Shown here piece after piece: positions 17,259 to 24,731 of a stretch of DNA of 49,191 nucleotides (the stretch's first letter is position 1; every line of letters starts with the position of its first letter). This DNA comes from a virus: positions 1 through 49,191 of IMG/VR virus record IMGVR_UViG_3300020140_000001; one strand, written 5' to 3'. The translations under genes and the position numbers were made by a program. Below the pieces are notes generated by a model, which was given only the letters and a program-made list of their open reading frames with translations, was not told where the DNA came from and ran no database searches.

Positions 17259-18883
17259 GCTGCTTTTTTAGCGCCCAAAGCAATCGCAATTGCTTCGAAC
17301 ACTCTATCGGGAGAAATCCCAGAAGCACACAAAGCAGCATTCGTATCAGGGTGTTGATGACAGGTTTCCCACCCATGGTGTAATTTGTGGCACGGAAAAC
17401 ATGGCGCAACTTCAGTGTCTGGCATTAAGACTTCTGCTATGCGCCAATCCCGAGTGAGGTTCGTATGCGACGAGTGCGAAAGCATGATGACCTTCGGCAC
17501 CGTCTCCATGCTCACCGCATTCAGCACGCCGGTCTCAGGACCGACAACGCAATCCGCAACTTGCGCGAACGCCAACGTCTGCCGCACGGTCCATTTCCCG
17601 GCCACTGCGAAGATCCGCGATAGGTCCGCGCCATCCTCCCGCAGCTTCTCCACGATCGCGTCCTGAAGGATGCGCCCGATCCCCGCATCGGCTGCCAGGT
17701 AGATGTGCGCTGGCGTGCGCTGCGCCAGCCACGCGGCAACGATATGCGTCCACGGCCATACCTTATGGGGGGATGAACCGTTGAGCGTCCACAGCACCAC
17801 CGGGCCGCCGCGCTTGTGCTTTTCGCCCAGCGCCCAATTGTGCTCGAACGCCGTCGAAAAGAACCGCGGCGCATACTCGTGCGGAACACCGGCAATATCG
17901 TGCGTGCGCTCGACATAGTTCACCACGCCGGCCATCTTGCGCCGGCAGTCATCTGGGTACTGGCTCTGGAGCCGCTCAGCGAGCATCAGGAGCGAGCCCT
18001 CGATGCTCTCGCACAGGTTCACCACCTTGTCGTAGCGCCTGCTCAGCGACCGCCAGTAGGGACCGAGTTGGACGTTCGGCACGAAGTCCGTAGCCTGCTC
18101 GATCCAGTCGTCAATGTTCGGATCGTGGCGAAGGATGTCCGCAGTGTCGGCCCGACAGTTCAGGGTCACATGATAGCCTTGCGCCTTGAGGTGCGGGAGA
18201 ACCGACGCGACCATGATCATATCGCCGATACCGCCGTAGCGGATCACCAAGCAGCGCTTCTTGCCCTCCGGATTGCGCTGCCAGACATTTTCCTTCCAGC
18301 CGCTCTCGGTCTTCCGCGCCACGACGAACAGGCTGTATTCATCGTCCTCGCCCCGCTCCTCGGACTCCAGCAGTTCCCATCCCCAGTCATTCACCGAGAC
18401 ATCATCTAATCTCTGAAATGATGGATCATAAGGAAGGTGGTTGCATCCACTTCGGAGGATTGCCTCGATGTCGCCAGGATAGATGTCCTGCTTGTGCGCA
18501 GGATTAGCGCCTGGCTCGCCGACCTTGGGATACAGGTTGGCACTCGGCACATAGAGCACGAGGTATCCGCCGATCTTGATGACGCGCGCCCATTCCGCCA
18601 GGATCTCTGGCGTCTGTTCGCGCGTGAAGTCCTCCAGCGCATGGCTCGAAAACACCGCATCCACGCTGCCATCAGCGAACATCGGCAGCTTGTCGATCGG
18701 AGCAAAGACACCCGCATCAGTGTTCGCGCCGAACGTGCGCCCATTGTCCACACCGATGACGCTTGGCCACACGCGCCGCATGCCGCACCCGAGATCGAGC
18801 GCAGTGCCGCGGAGATACGGCACCACGAGGTGGGCAATCTTGTCCTGCTCCATGCCGCGGGAGGTTTGGGGAGACCAAGTCAT
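17255..18883 (-). CDS. SAM methyltransferase fused to GT9 glycosyltransferase
   Basis: A 542-residue fusion. Residues about 10-195 are a class I methyltransferase: motif I is LDLGCGMRRVW (30-40), followed by VIGVDNG, APIDKLPMFADGSVDAVFSS and an EWARVIKIGGYLVLYVP element as in Methyltransf_11. From about residue 205 the protein reads as a heptosyltransferase-like GT9: CLVIRYGGIGDMIMVASVLP (the GxGD element), WTLNGSSPHKVWPW, HIYLAADAG and VVGPETGVLNAVSME with the GP-x-TG sugar-nucleotide motif. It may modify sugars on the virion or on host LPS; the acceptor is unknown. It overlaps the small genes on one side by ATGA and ends against the HNH gene. A two-domain arrangement in a virion operon is unusual. 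Confidence 0.85.
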   Translation of the reverse strand: MTWSPQTSRGMEQDKIAHLVVPYLRGTALDLGCGMRRVWPSVIGVDNGRTFGANTDAGVFAPIDKLPMFADGSVDAVFSSHALEDFTREQTPEILAEWARVIKIGGYLVLYVPSANLYPKVGEPGANPAHKQDIYPGDIEAILRSGCNHLPYDPSFQRLDDVSVNDWGWELLESEERGEDDEYSLFVVARKTESGWKENVWQRNPEGKKRCLVIRYGGIGDMIMVASVLPHLKAQGYHVTLNCRADTADILRHDPNIDDWIEQATDFVPNVQLGPYWRSLSRRYDKVVNLCESIEGSLLMLAERLQSQYPDDCRRKMAGVVNYVERTHDIAGVPHEYAPRFFSTAFEHNWALGEKHKRGGPVVLWTLNGSSPHKVWPWTHIVAAWLAQRTPAHIYLAADAGIGRILQDAIVEKLREDGADLSRIFAVAGKWTVRQTLAFAQVADCVVGPETGVLNAVSMETVPKVIMLSHSSHTNLTRDWRIAEVLMPDTEVAPCFPCHKLHHGWETCHQHPDTNAALCASGISPDRVFEAIAIALGAKKAA

Positions 18884-19215
18884 GCGGCAACTTTCCTCCC
18901 GCGCAGGAAGGCTATCGCCGCCTCCTTCGTCGTGTAGTCCTCGCCGTACTGCATCATCATCGCTTTCAGATGCCGCCAGTCCGCGTTGTCCAACTCATCG
19001 GCCGACGCCGCGACAACCACTGGCACAGGGGGCGGGTCTTCCAGCGCCGTGACGATCAAACGGTCCTGCGGATCGCCAGAGGCGTCCTTCTCCCCCGTCT
19101 TCTCCCACCGGTAGGTGACAGGACGGCCGACTGCATTATACAGACAGCCGTCCTGTGACCATGACACACCAGGAATGCCGAAGACCTGATCGCACGGCTT
19201 GGTGTGGTCAAGCAT
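18880..19215 (-). CDS. Small head-region protein with HeH/LEM-like C-terminus
   Basis: A 111-residue protein. The first 60 residues are polar with a Trp-rich start (DQVFGIPGVSWSQDGCLYN). The C-terminal 40 residues (DWRHLKAMMMQYGEDYTTKE then AAIAFLRGR) match the helix-extended-helix pattern W-xx-LK-xx-x-xx-G-xx-Y/Y-x-x-K-xx-A found at the ends of many small phage head proteins. It overlaps both neighbours. The function is not known. Confidence 0.6.
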   Translation of the reverse strand: MLDHTKPCDQVFGIPGVSWSQDGCLYNAVGRPVTYRWEKTGEKDASGDPQDRLIVTALEDPPPVPVVVAASADELDNADWRHLKAMMMQYGEDYTTKEAAIAFLRGRKVAA

Positions 19216-19489
19216 CTGACATCTCCTGCCAACGGTCGTTCATAAGCGTCTCCATACTTGCGCCCCGCGGTCTTCGGCTGCCGTATCTCCTGCCTTCAGA
19301 AAACCCGACGCCGGCACTTTCGAAGCACGCATCTTTCAGATTTTGAATAAACCATGGAGTCCTGGTCTCGATTCTCTTCTGAATGCATACGCGCTTAGCT
19401 TCGTCTTTGGTCAACCATTCGCTATCACCTGGACATTCAACCGAGTTGCCGTCCGCTGTGACGCGCCATAGATCGCTGGCCGAAGTCAC
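19208..19489 (-). CDS. Small head-region hypothetical protein
   Basis: A 93-residue protein beginning with GTG (MTSASDLWRVTADGNSVECP). It has a helical middle (WLTKDEAKRVCIQKRIETRT) and a basic, Gly-rich C-terminus. No family recognised. Its start overlaps the upstream stop by four bases (GTGA) and its end overlaps the next gene by eight, supporting translation within the operon. Confidence 0.5.
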   Translation of the reverse strand: MTSASDLWRVTADGNSVECPGDSEWLTKDEAKRVCIQKRIETRTPWFIQNLKDACFESAGVGFSEGRRYGSRRPRGASMETLMNDRWQEMSDA

Positions 19490-19719
19490 TTGCGCCCTCT
19501 GCGTTCCCCAGCGAGCTTACCGTATGCACAGAACCCTTGGATGAGATCGGCTTCAGACATGCGCTGCTCAGGATCGCCGCCCTCAATCGAGGCATCCACA
19601 TCGTAGCCAGGATCGAAGGACGCAGCAGCGACCTTCAGAGCCTCACCCTGCGACACCTCGATACGAGCGGTGCCCTGAACGTCACCGCCCTGCGGCCTGG
19701 AGTTCGCCATCCCGCTCAC
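19486..19719 (-). CDS. Small head-region hypothetical protein
   Basis: A 77-residue acidic protein (MSGMANSRPQGGDVQGTARI), ending with basic residues GERRGRK. It starts with GTG overlapping the upstream stop (GTGA). Not recognised. Position between the decoration-like gene and the glycosyltransferase fusion suggests a head-completion or assembly accessory. Confidence 0.5.
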   Translation of the reverse strand: MSGMANSRPQGGDVQGTARIEVSQGEALKVAAASFDPGYDVDASIEGGDPEQRMSEADLIQGFCAYGKLAGERRGRK

Positions 19720-20024
19720 TCCTTCGACATGCGACGGTCGGTCTTCTGCATCCCACCCCGACCGCTGTTACGAGCCTTGAGGGTGCCTGTCTCCTCAGTT
19801 CCCTCCAACTCGTCGTCCTCGCCGCCGCGCGCCGACAGATGCGCCTTGGCGCCCGTGATGTCGCCGCCATCGCCGAAGACCGCTGTGCGCGGTTGCCACT
19901 CAGGACCACCGCTATCGTCGCGCGGCAGCAACTCGTAGTCAGGGATGAACTTCGGCTTGATGTAGGCGGCATCGCGCCCAGAGTTCCAACCATCGCCATC
20001 GCGACGCATTTCTTTGGCCATCAT
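19716..20024 (-). CDS. Small charged head-region protein
   Basis: A 102-residue, very polar protein rich in Asp, Glu, Gly and Arg. It carries MAKEMRRDGDGWNSGRDAAY near the start and a disordered, acidic then basic C-terminus. No recognised fold. ATG at 20024 overlaps the upstream stop by four bases; an ATG three bases later is equally possible. Confidence 0.5.
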   Translation of the reverse strand: MMAKEMRRDGDGWNSGRDAAYIKPKFIPDYELLPRDDSGGPEWQPRTAVFGDGGDITGAKAHLSARGGEDDELEGTEETGTLKARNSGRGGMQKTDRRMSKE

Positions 20025-20452
20025 CCACGCTCCGTAGGTATGCGGGGCCGGGTCAGAAACCCGCGCGACCGCTGGTTGCGGCTACGGAAATCCCAGTGCT
20101 CTGCTGTGATGTCCGTCTGCCCGTTGTCATCGAACGCTTCACGAGGCTGCGTCCAACGCGACTTGTAATCGCTTAGGTCATACGCCGGATTCTCCCGGAT
20201 CGTCGGCTCAACGAACCCACGATCCAGATCCTCCGACGTGGCCCCATAACCGGCCATGTAGCGAACGTCGGAAGGCCCGCGGAACCGCTCCTCGTCGGTG
20301 GAGTAGCTCCCGAGCAGCCCCTGGTCGCTGTAGTCCGCATTCCCACGATCGGACTCTGGCACATTCCGGAAGTCCGACCGGTCGCTCTTATCGGGGTCCG
20401 GTCCGAAGACCGGGATCTGCCCGATAAAGGCTGGCGTGCGAGGGATTGCCAT
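20021..20452 (-). CDS. Head-region hypothetical protein
   Basis: A 143-residue hydrophilic protein starting MAIPRTPAFIGQIPVFGPDP. It is rich in Asp, Arg and Ser with no long hydrophobic stretch. The ATG at 20452 shares one base with the stop of the decoration-like gene (TGATG). The frame is open for another 95 codons upstream, but that part lies under the decoration gene and is His/Trp/Cys-rich noise. Function unknown. Confidence 0.55.
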   Translation of the reverse strand: MAIPRTPAFIGQIPVFGPDPDKSDRSDFRNVPESDRGNADYSDQGLLGSYSTDEERFRGPSDVRYMAGYGATSEDLDRGFVEPTIRENPAYDLSDYKSRWTQPREAFDDNGQTDITAEHWDFRSRNQRSRGFLTRPRIPTERG

Positions 20453-20841
20453 CACTCGACTCCGAGCCAGGTGCCCGTCGTCGGATTGATGTTGTACTCC
20501 ATCGCCACACGAGCGACGCCGGTAGCATCGGTGCCGTTCTTGATGGAGATCAACGTCCCAGCAGTGATCTTCGTCGCCAAGTCGCCTGTCGTGCCAGTGA
20601 CACCAGCAGTGCTGGTGCCATTGGTGATGGTGGAGTTCGCCACCGTCGCCGTGCCAGCCAGCAGGAACACCGTGGCGCCCGCCGTCGTCCCGGCCGTCAC
20701 AACGACGGACGAGAGCTGGTGAACGTCGATATCCCACGGCAGAGCTTTGATGTCAGACGTGCCGTTGGCGCCGGCAGTCGCCGTGAACATCAGTATCTGC
20801 CGGGTGAGGTAAGACGGGTGAGTGTAGTCGCCTTGTGCCAT
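20452..20841 (-). CDS. Capsid decoration-type protein
   Basis: A protein of about 129 residues (MAQGDYTHPSYLTRQILMFT), Thr/Ala/Gly/Val-rich and predicted all-beta, with repeated VVVTAGTTAGATVFLLAGT-like strands. This small beta-barrel composition directly after the major capsid gene fits a head decoration or stabilising protein. The start is uncertain between ATG 20850 and ATG 20841; the AGGAG element at the end of the preceding HNH gene is 8 bases from 20841, which I prefer. An HNH gene separates it from the capsid gene. Confidence 0.6.
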   Translation of the reverse strand: MAQGDYTHPSYLTRQILMFTATAGANGTSDIKALPWDIDVHQLSSVVVTAGTTAGATVFLLAGTATVANSTITNGTSTAGVTGTTGDLATKITAGTLISIKNGTDATGVARVAMEYNINPTTGTWLGVE

Positions 20842-20853
20842 TTCATGCACTCC

Positions 20854-21321
20854 TCATGTTACATGCACCCAACGCTGTCCCAGAGCGATTTTGCTGATTG
20901 TGCCCTGGGAAACACCGTAGCGCATGCCGAGTTCTCGTTGTGACACGCCGACCGTGAGCAGTGCTCGAATCTCTCGCACCTTCTGATCGGTCAGGACCGC
21001 GATAGCGTTTCGAACACCGTAGAGATGGCGCCCTTTCCGCTTCATGTCCTGATGGTTGTCGCCACTCGTGCCCACAAACAGATGCGCCGGATTGATGCAT
21101 CTTGGATTGTCGCACTTGTGGCATACCTGCCTGTGCAGGGGTATTTCGCCGAAAGCCAACTCGTAGGCTACGCGATGTGCATATGCCTGCACCCGCTCGC
21201 CGGTCTTTTTGAGCTGGCCGTACCCCTTCACATGCATAGACCGTTGCCACAGCCAGCATTCGTCTTCCAGGCCAACTGTGAAGCTTGCCTGAAATCGGCG
21301 GATCAGTCCTTCGTCCAGCAT
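20854..21321 (-). CDS. HNH homing endonuclease behind the capsid gene
   Basis: About 155 residues (MLDEGLIRRFQASFTVGLED). HNH_3-type core: ECWLWQRSMHVKGYGQLK, AHRVAYELAFGEIP, VCHKCDNPRCINPAHLFVGT, with the paired Cys/Asn/His residues of the family. The C-terminus is an HTH of the resolvase type (GVSQRELGMRYGVSQGTISK). It resembles the plus-strand HNH at 16.8 kb in architecture but is clearly different in sequence. I prefer the ATG at 21321 because GGAG lies 6 bases upstream; ATG 21333 is an alternative. It sits between the capsid and decoration genes on the same strand, so it is cotranscribed. Confidence 0.85.
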   Translation of the reverse strand: MLDEGLIRRFQASFTVGLEDECWLWQRSMHVKGYGQLKKTGERVQAYAHRVAYELAFGEIPLHRQVCHKCDNPRCINPAHLFVGTSGDNHQDMKRKGRHLYGVRNAIAVLTDQKVREIRALLTVGVSQRELGMRYGVSQGTISKIALGQRWVHVT

Positions 21322-21393
21322 CCCACTCTCCATTTTTAGGGGAGAGCATTATAGCCGGCGTTTGCACTTCCGCCAAGGTAGTAGTATTCCTCG

Positions 21394-21818
21394 TCACCCA
21401 GCAGAGGCCCATCTTACGATGCGGGTTTGCTTGGCCTGAGTTTGCGTAAGTGCAAACCCTCCCAAATAATACCAGGCGATACCCTTCGACCGACCGTAGT
21501 CGGACGGAATAGCGCCCCGCATTTCCTCGGGAACCACAATCGCCTCGGCCACCGTATCCTCGCCGAAGAAGATCGCGTTGTCGGAAAGACCGTTCGCCCA
21601 GGCCGTGAAGCTCCCGGAAATGTAGTTGCCGGAAACGTAGTTGCCCTTCGGCACGTTGGTCTGCTCGATGAAGCGCACACCCTCGAACTTCCCGATCTCG
21701 CCGTTGTAGATCATCTGGAAGCCTTCGTCGCGATACTGGTAGACCGACTCCAGATCGTTCTTCACCGGGCGCCATGTCGTTGGCCACGCGATGCCGAAGT
21801 ATTCGTCCGAAATGTTCG
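21394..21818 (-). CDS. Major capsid protein, 3' exon
   Basis: The C-terminal 140 or so residues of the coat protein. The sequence NISDEYFGIAWPTTWRPVK, then YNGEIGKFEGVRFIEQTN and a final RSKGIAWYYLGGFALTQTQ matches the C-terminal order of N4gp56-type major capsid proteins (a hydrophobic strand plus P-T-T-x-R, then GEIG-x-x-x-G-V-R-F-I-E-x-T). It has no start of its own; the upstream sequence is intron. If exon 1 (ending near 23001) is joined here, the frame is kept and the protein reads GGIAA(S)NISDEYF without a break. The stop is TGA at 21394-21396, but a +1 shift there opens 19 more codons to 21336 (see findings). Confidence 0.8.
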
Positions 21819-22058
21819 CACAGGCTCGCTATTTCCTGTACCGCTCCTTGCGGAACTGCTGACGGTCTCCCGCCAGTCCAGATCATATCATAAACCGACA
21901 CATGGTCGGTTCTGCCGCGCTTCGGCCCGCTTGGGCCTACTCCCCTCTCGGGGATGATCGTTGCACCTTCCGCATTTCTGCGGCTTGGCTCAGGATTATC
22001 CTTCTGCATTGCAGTTAGGGTTTTCCCTGAGTTCACGGCATTTTCACTCATGACTTAC
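21819..22058 (-). ncRNA. Group I intron B in the major capsid gene
   Basis: A compact group IA-type core of about 240 bases without an ORF. P element at 22018-22033 (AACTCAGGGAAAACCC) pairs with Q at 21982-21997 (AATCCTGAGCCAAGCC) to form P4. R is at 21950-21963 (CAACGATCATCCCC) and S at 21881-21891 (ATGATATGATC), giving P7 as GATCAT/ATGATC. Hairpins fitting P7.1, P7.2, P8 (ACCGAC/GTCGGT) and P9 are present, and P3 can form between TGCCGTG and CGCGGCA. A P1 helix CTCATGGT/GTCATGAG with a terminal U-G pair marks a likely 5' splice site at 22059/22058. The 3' end is inferred near 21819-21817. Confidence 0.8.
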
Positions 22059-22868
22059 ACCATGAGGGGGCTGATTTTGTAACCCATATACGGCCTGATC
22101 TTCATGCCGACTCGCTAAGTCGGCATCGCCGCCAATGGCGGCTGCTGCATCTTTCGATGCAGAGGAGACTATATCACAATCCGTCTCTACGAGACGGATC
22201 CCGTGTGCTTCGCTCCGCTTGGAGCTACTCCCATCTCTGGGATAGTCGTTGAAGGGACTTCCTAGCGCATCTTGCCATCTTATTGCGTGGTGGCGCACGT
22301 CGTAATTAAGCTTGGCCTTTTTGTTCATGTTGATGGTGGCAGGAAGATACTGAAGATTCTCCGCTACGTGCCATCCCCCCTTTGCAAGAGGGACTATGTG
22401 ATCAACATGATAACCGTCGGGACATGAGACATAAATCTGCGCGATAAGCGTTATCTCGCCTTGATCTCTCGTGCGCCTCATCCAAGCTTTTAACTTGGCT
22501 TTGTAGACCACGTGAGCCGATTTATGCGACGCTTGCCCTTCTGGGGTCTTGGCCCAAACCGCTTTTACCGCTGCTTGTTTTGCTGCAAAAGCACCCCCGG
22601 GGGCATTGACCTTTGCAACATAAGCGCGATGATTTTCGGTATTGCTCTTTGTGCATTCAACACATCGGCAACCGAGAATGTAACCGGTATAGCTGTGGGG
22701 AAACATGGGATGGCGAGGATCGCCACCATGCTTGACCTTGGCACCCGGCTTGCTCGTTAGGCGACGACCAAGCTTCTGAGAACGCAGCTTCTCGTACTCG
22801 GAGTTGGCTCCGCGGCATTCGCCGCAGCGGCATCCCTTCTTGTACGAAGACCGAGTTCCATGAGACAT
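22044..22868 (-). CDS. HNH homing endonuclease encoded in group I intron A
   Basis: A 274-residue ORF. It opens MSHGTRSSYKKGCRCGECRG and has a second CRC-x-EC unit (YILGCRCVECTKSNTENHRA), probably two small zinc knuckles. The HNH core is CPDGYHVDHIVPLAKGGWHV then ENLQYLPATINMNKKAKL, with the His-His and Asn residues of the family. The ATG at 22868 follows the Q element and lies in the P6 loop (P6 strands at 22872-22883 and 22254-22262), a standard place for intron ORFs. The frame stays open through the R and S core elements and past the likely 3' splice site, so the last about 70 residues double as ribozyme sequence and may be non-essential. Confidence 0.85.
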   Translation of the reverse strand: MSHGTRSSYKKGCRCGECRGANSEYEKLRSQKLGRRLTSKPGAKVKHGGDPRHPMFPHSYTGYILGCRCVECTKSNTENHRAYVAKVNAPGGAFAAKQAAVKAVWAKTPEGQASHKSAHVVYKAKLKAWMRRTRDQGEITLIAQIYVSCPDGYHVDHIVPLAKGGWHVAENLQYLPATINMNKKAKLNYDVRHHAIRWQDALGSPFNDYPRDGSSSKRSEAHGIRLVETDCDIVSSASKDAAAAIGGDADLASRHEDQAVYGLQNQPPHGVSHE

Positions 22869-23000
22869 ATAGGAAGTATACCCTGCTGATTGCCCAATCC
22901 CCACACTTTTCCAGCCGTCGCGCCCACGGTTACCCGTCACGCTGTGGCAGTGAGGCTCTAAGGGTGTTCCAGCAATTCGCACGGTTTTCATTCGCAGCTT
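22100..23000 (-). ncRNA. Group I intron A in the major capsid gene
   Basis: About 900 bases with an HNH ORF. P element at 22966-22977 (AATTGCTGGAAC) pairs with Q at 22881-22891 (AATCAGCAGGG). R at 22239-22252 (CAACGACTATCCC) and S at 22167-22175 (GATATAGTC) form P7 as GACTAT/ATAGTC. P7.1 (CCCAGAGATGGG), P7.2 (GCTCCAAGCGGAGC), P8 (ATCCGTCTC/GAGACGGAT) and three 3' hairpins follow, the same plan as intron B. The 5' end lies near the GCAGC-GTAA-GCTGC hairpin at 22994-23007; the 3' end is placed after the hairpin ending near 22103. Neither boundary is certain. Confidence 0.75.
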
Positions 23001-23001
23001 A

Positions 23002-23625
23002 CGCTGCGATGCCCCCGTAAATTGGCGCACTGCCGTTATCGTTGGCAGCTTGAGGGATATTGCGCTCCTTCATCACATCGACGATCGATTTGATGTGATT
23101 CTTGTGCAAGTTGACGCTGTTCGTCAGGGTCGTTGTCCCTGTAGTGCTCAGCGTGACGGCAGTCGTATCCGTCCCAACCGTCCCCGAAGCAGCGGATGCG
23201 ACCACCAAGAGTAGGGTATTGTAGAACTGGGTCCACGCCTGGCCATCCAAACCCTTCTTAGCGTCGTTCTTCAAAACCTTGTTGATGATCTCCTGGACCG
23301 GATGCTTTGATAGATTATCTAACATTCCGGTATATGGCACGGCATTTCCCAACTCAGTAACGGTTCCTGTTCCCTGAGCAATAGTGAAGTTGGTCACAGG
23401 TAGAGTTGAAGTCTCCGTAAGTGTAGTTCCCTGCGCGGCGACATCATTGTACACATTCCAGGTGAACAATTGCCCCTTGTGAAGTCCCTTGTCTGTGAAA
23501 TCTTTCGCGTCGCAGAACTGGCGATACTTGCAGAGGGGTTGTACTGCTGTTCGCAGGATATCCGATAGTTCCAGCGAGTACATATACCCACCGAGACTGT
23601 TAACTGCCCAAAGCTGGCCGGCCAC
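23002..23625 (-). CDS. Major capsid protein, 5' exon
   Basis: The N-terminal 208 residues of the coat protein. It reads MAGQLWAVNSLGGYMYSLEL, with LRTAVQPLCKYRQFCDAKDF, then GTLTETSTLPVTN-like and SKHPVQEIINKVLKNDAKKG segments, the order found in N4gp56-type HK97-fold capsid proteins. The start is GTG at 23625 with a strong GGAGG site six bases upstream. Without splicing the frame ends at TAA (22999-23001) just after IYGGIAA, far short of a full coat protein. The missing half is found 1.2 kb downstream behind two group I intron cores. Spliced length would be about 350 residues, normal for the family. Confidence 0.8.
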
Positions 23626-23636
23626 TGTGGCCTCCG

Positions 23637-24731
23637 TTAGTTTAACGGCGGCTGATGCCTTGCTCGTCGAAGCTGATCGACAATCTGCGAATTGGTCGGA
23701 TGCGCCCTTTCAGGTTCTCCGAGGTTCGCAGCGCGAGACACGCCTACCGGATTACGGGGCGCCGCTCGCTTGCGCTCTAACCGGTTAGGGTCAGGCGCCG
23801 CCTGAAGGGCGGGCGAAGGACCATTGCCGCCCGGCTGAGACTGCGAAGGTGGCGCAAAAGCGTTACGCACCAAGGATGCAGCCTCCCGGTACTGATCAAT
23901 GGGAAGGCGACTCTGACCAGTAGCGGCATCGCGCTGCCTGATCTGAGAGAGGTGAACCGCTGCGGTGATTGCGCGGGTCTGGTCGTTGAAGACCTCGGGG
24001 AACTCGCGTCCGATGGTCTGAAGGTCGTTCTCCAGCCTGATCTGGTGATAGGCGTGTTGGCTCGCCGCCTGGATGATCTGCTGCTGGTCGATCTGCGGCT
24101 GTGCTGGCGCCTGAAGCGTCTCCGCCAGCTCCAGCAGCGCAGCGGCGCCATCATCGGGGGAGCCGTATGTGAGGCGCTGGACGAACTGCTGGGCGCGCTC
24201 ACGATCCAGGCGCGGCGCTGCCGTCGGTGGAGGCGCTACCGGCGCTGGGGCTTGCTGTGGCGCCTGTTGCTGATGCAGCGCCATGTTGGCAACGGCACCA
24301 ATGGTGGCAAGCCGCTCGAACTGCTCTTCCGTTACCCAGAGCTGCTGACCCTGGACGTTGACGGCGCGGAGTTGTGGCGCGACCGGCGCCGCTTGATGCG
24401 TCGGTTGTGGTTCGGGAGTGGCAACGGGAGAAGGTGCCGGTGGTGTTAAATCCGCCGCGGGCTGGTGGGACGCAGCGGACGGTGCCCCCGCCGAAGGGTC
24501 AACGACCTCGGCTCCTTCTCCCGTATCTTCCTCATGTGGCGCCCGATCCCGAGCGTCCTGAAGCAACTGCTCGCCATAGGCAATCTCGTCGCCGCGCGTC
24601 TTCTGCTCGTAGTTCGCGGCAATCTGCCGCATCATCGCATCGCGGGGGTTCTCCGCCCGCTCTCGCTCTTCACGAGGCGGCGCGTCCTCCATCAGACCGG
24701 TATCTGGGATATGTAGTTCTGTGCCACTCAC
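23637..24731 (-). CDS. Putative capsid scaffolding protein
   Basis: A 364-residue acidic/Gln/Pro-rich protein. Its N-terminal 100 residues are charged (EDAPPREERERAENPRDAMM), the middle is Pro/Ala-rich, and the C-terminal half is helical with heptad-like segments (RLENDLQTIGREFPEVFNDQ, QIIQAASQHAYHQI) and ends with a basic tail RRARHQPPLN. This composition and its position directly before the major capsid gene are typical of scaffold proteins. The start is GTG at 24731 (GTGA overlap with the upstream gene). No protease domain was seen. Confidence 0.6.
   Translation of the reverse strand: MSGTELHIPDTGLMEDAPPREERERAENPRDAMMRQIAANYEQKTRGDEIAYGEQLLQDARDRAPHEEDTGEGAEVVDPSAGAPSAASHQPAADLTPPAPSPVATPEPQPTHQAAPVAPQLRAVNVQGQQLWVTEEQFERLATIGAVANMALHQQQAPQQAPAPVAPPPTAAPRLDRERAQQFVQRLTYGSPDDGAAALLELAETLQAPAQPQIDQQQIIQAASQHAYHQIRLENDLQTIGREFPEVFNDQTRAITAAVHLSQIRQRDAATGQSRLPIDQYREAASLVRNAFAPPSQSQPGGNGPSPALQAAPDPNRLERKRAAPRNPVGVSRAANLGEPERAHPTNSQIVDQLRRARHQPPLN

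Noticed and set aside
20843-22051. A 402-codon minus-strand frame across the HNH gene, capsid end and intron B
   Set aside because: It runs through intron core elements and reads other frames of the capsid exon and HNH gene; the sequence is Arg/Gly-rich and unlike any family.
22059-22099. A micro-exon of about 41 bases between the two introns
   Set aside because: All three frames are open but none gives a capsid-like peptide; direct joining of the two large exons already keeps the frame. Kept as a possibility, not a feature.
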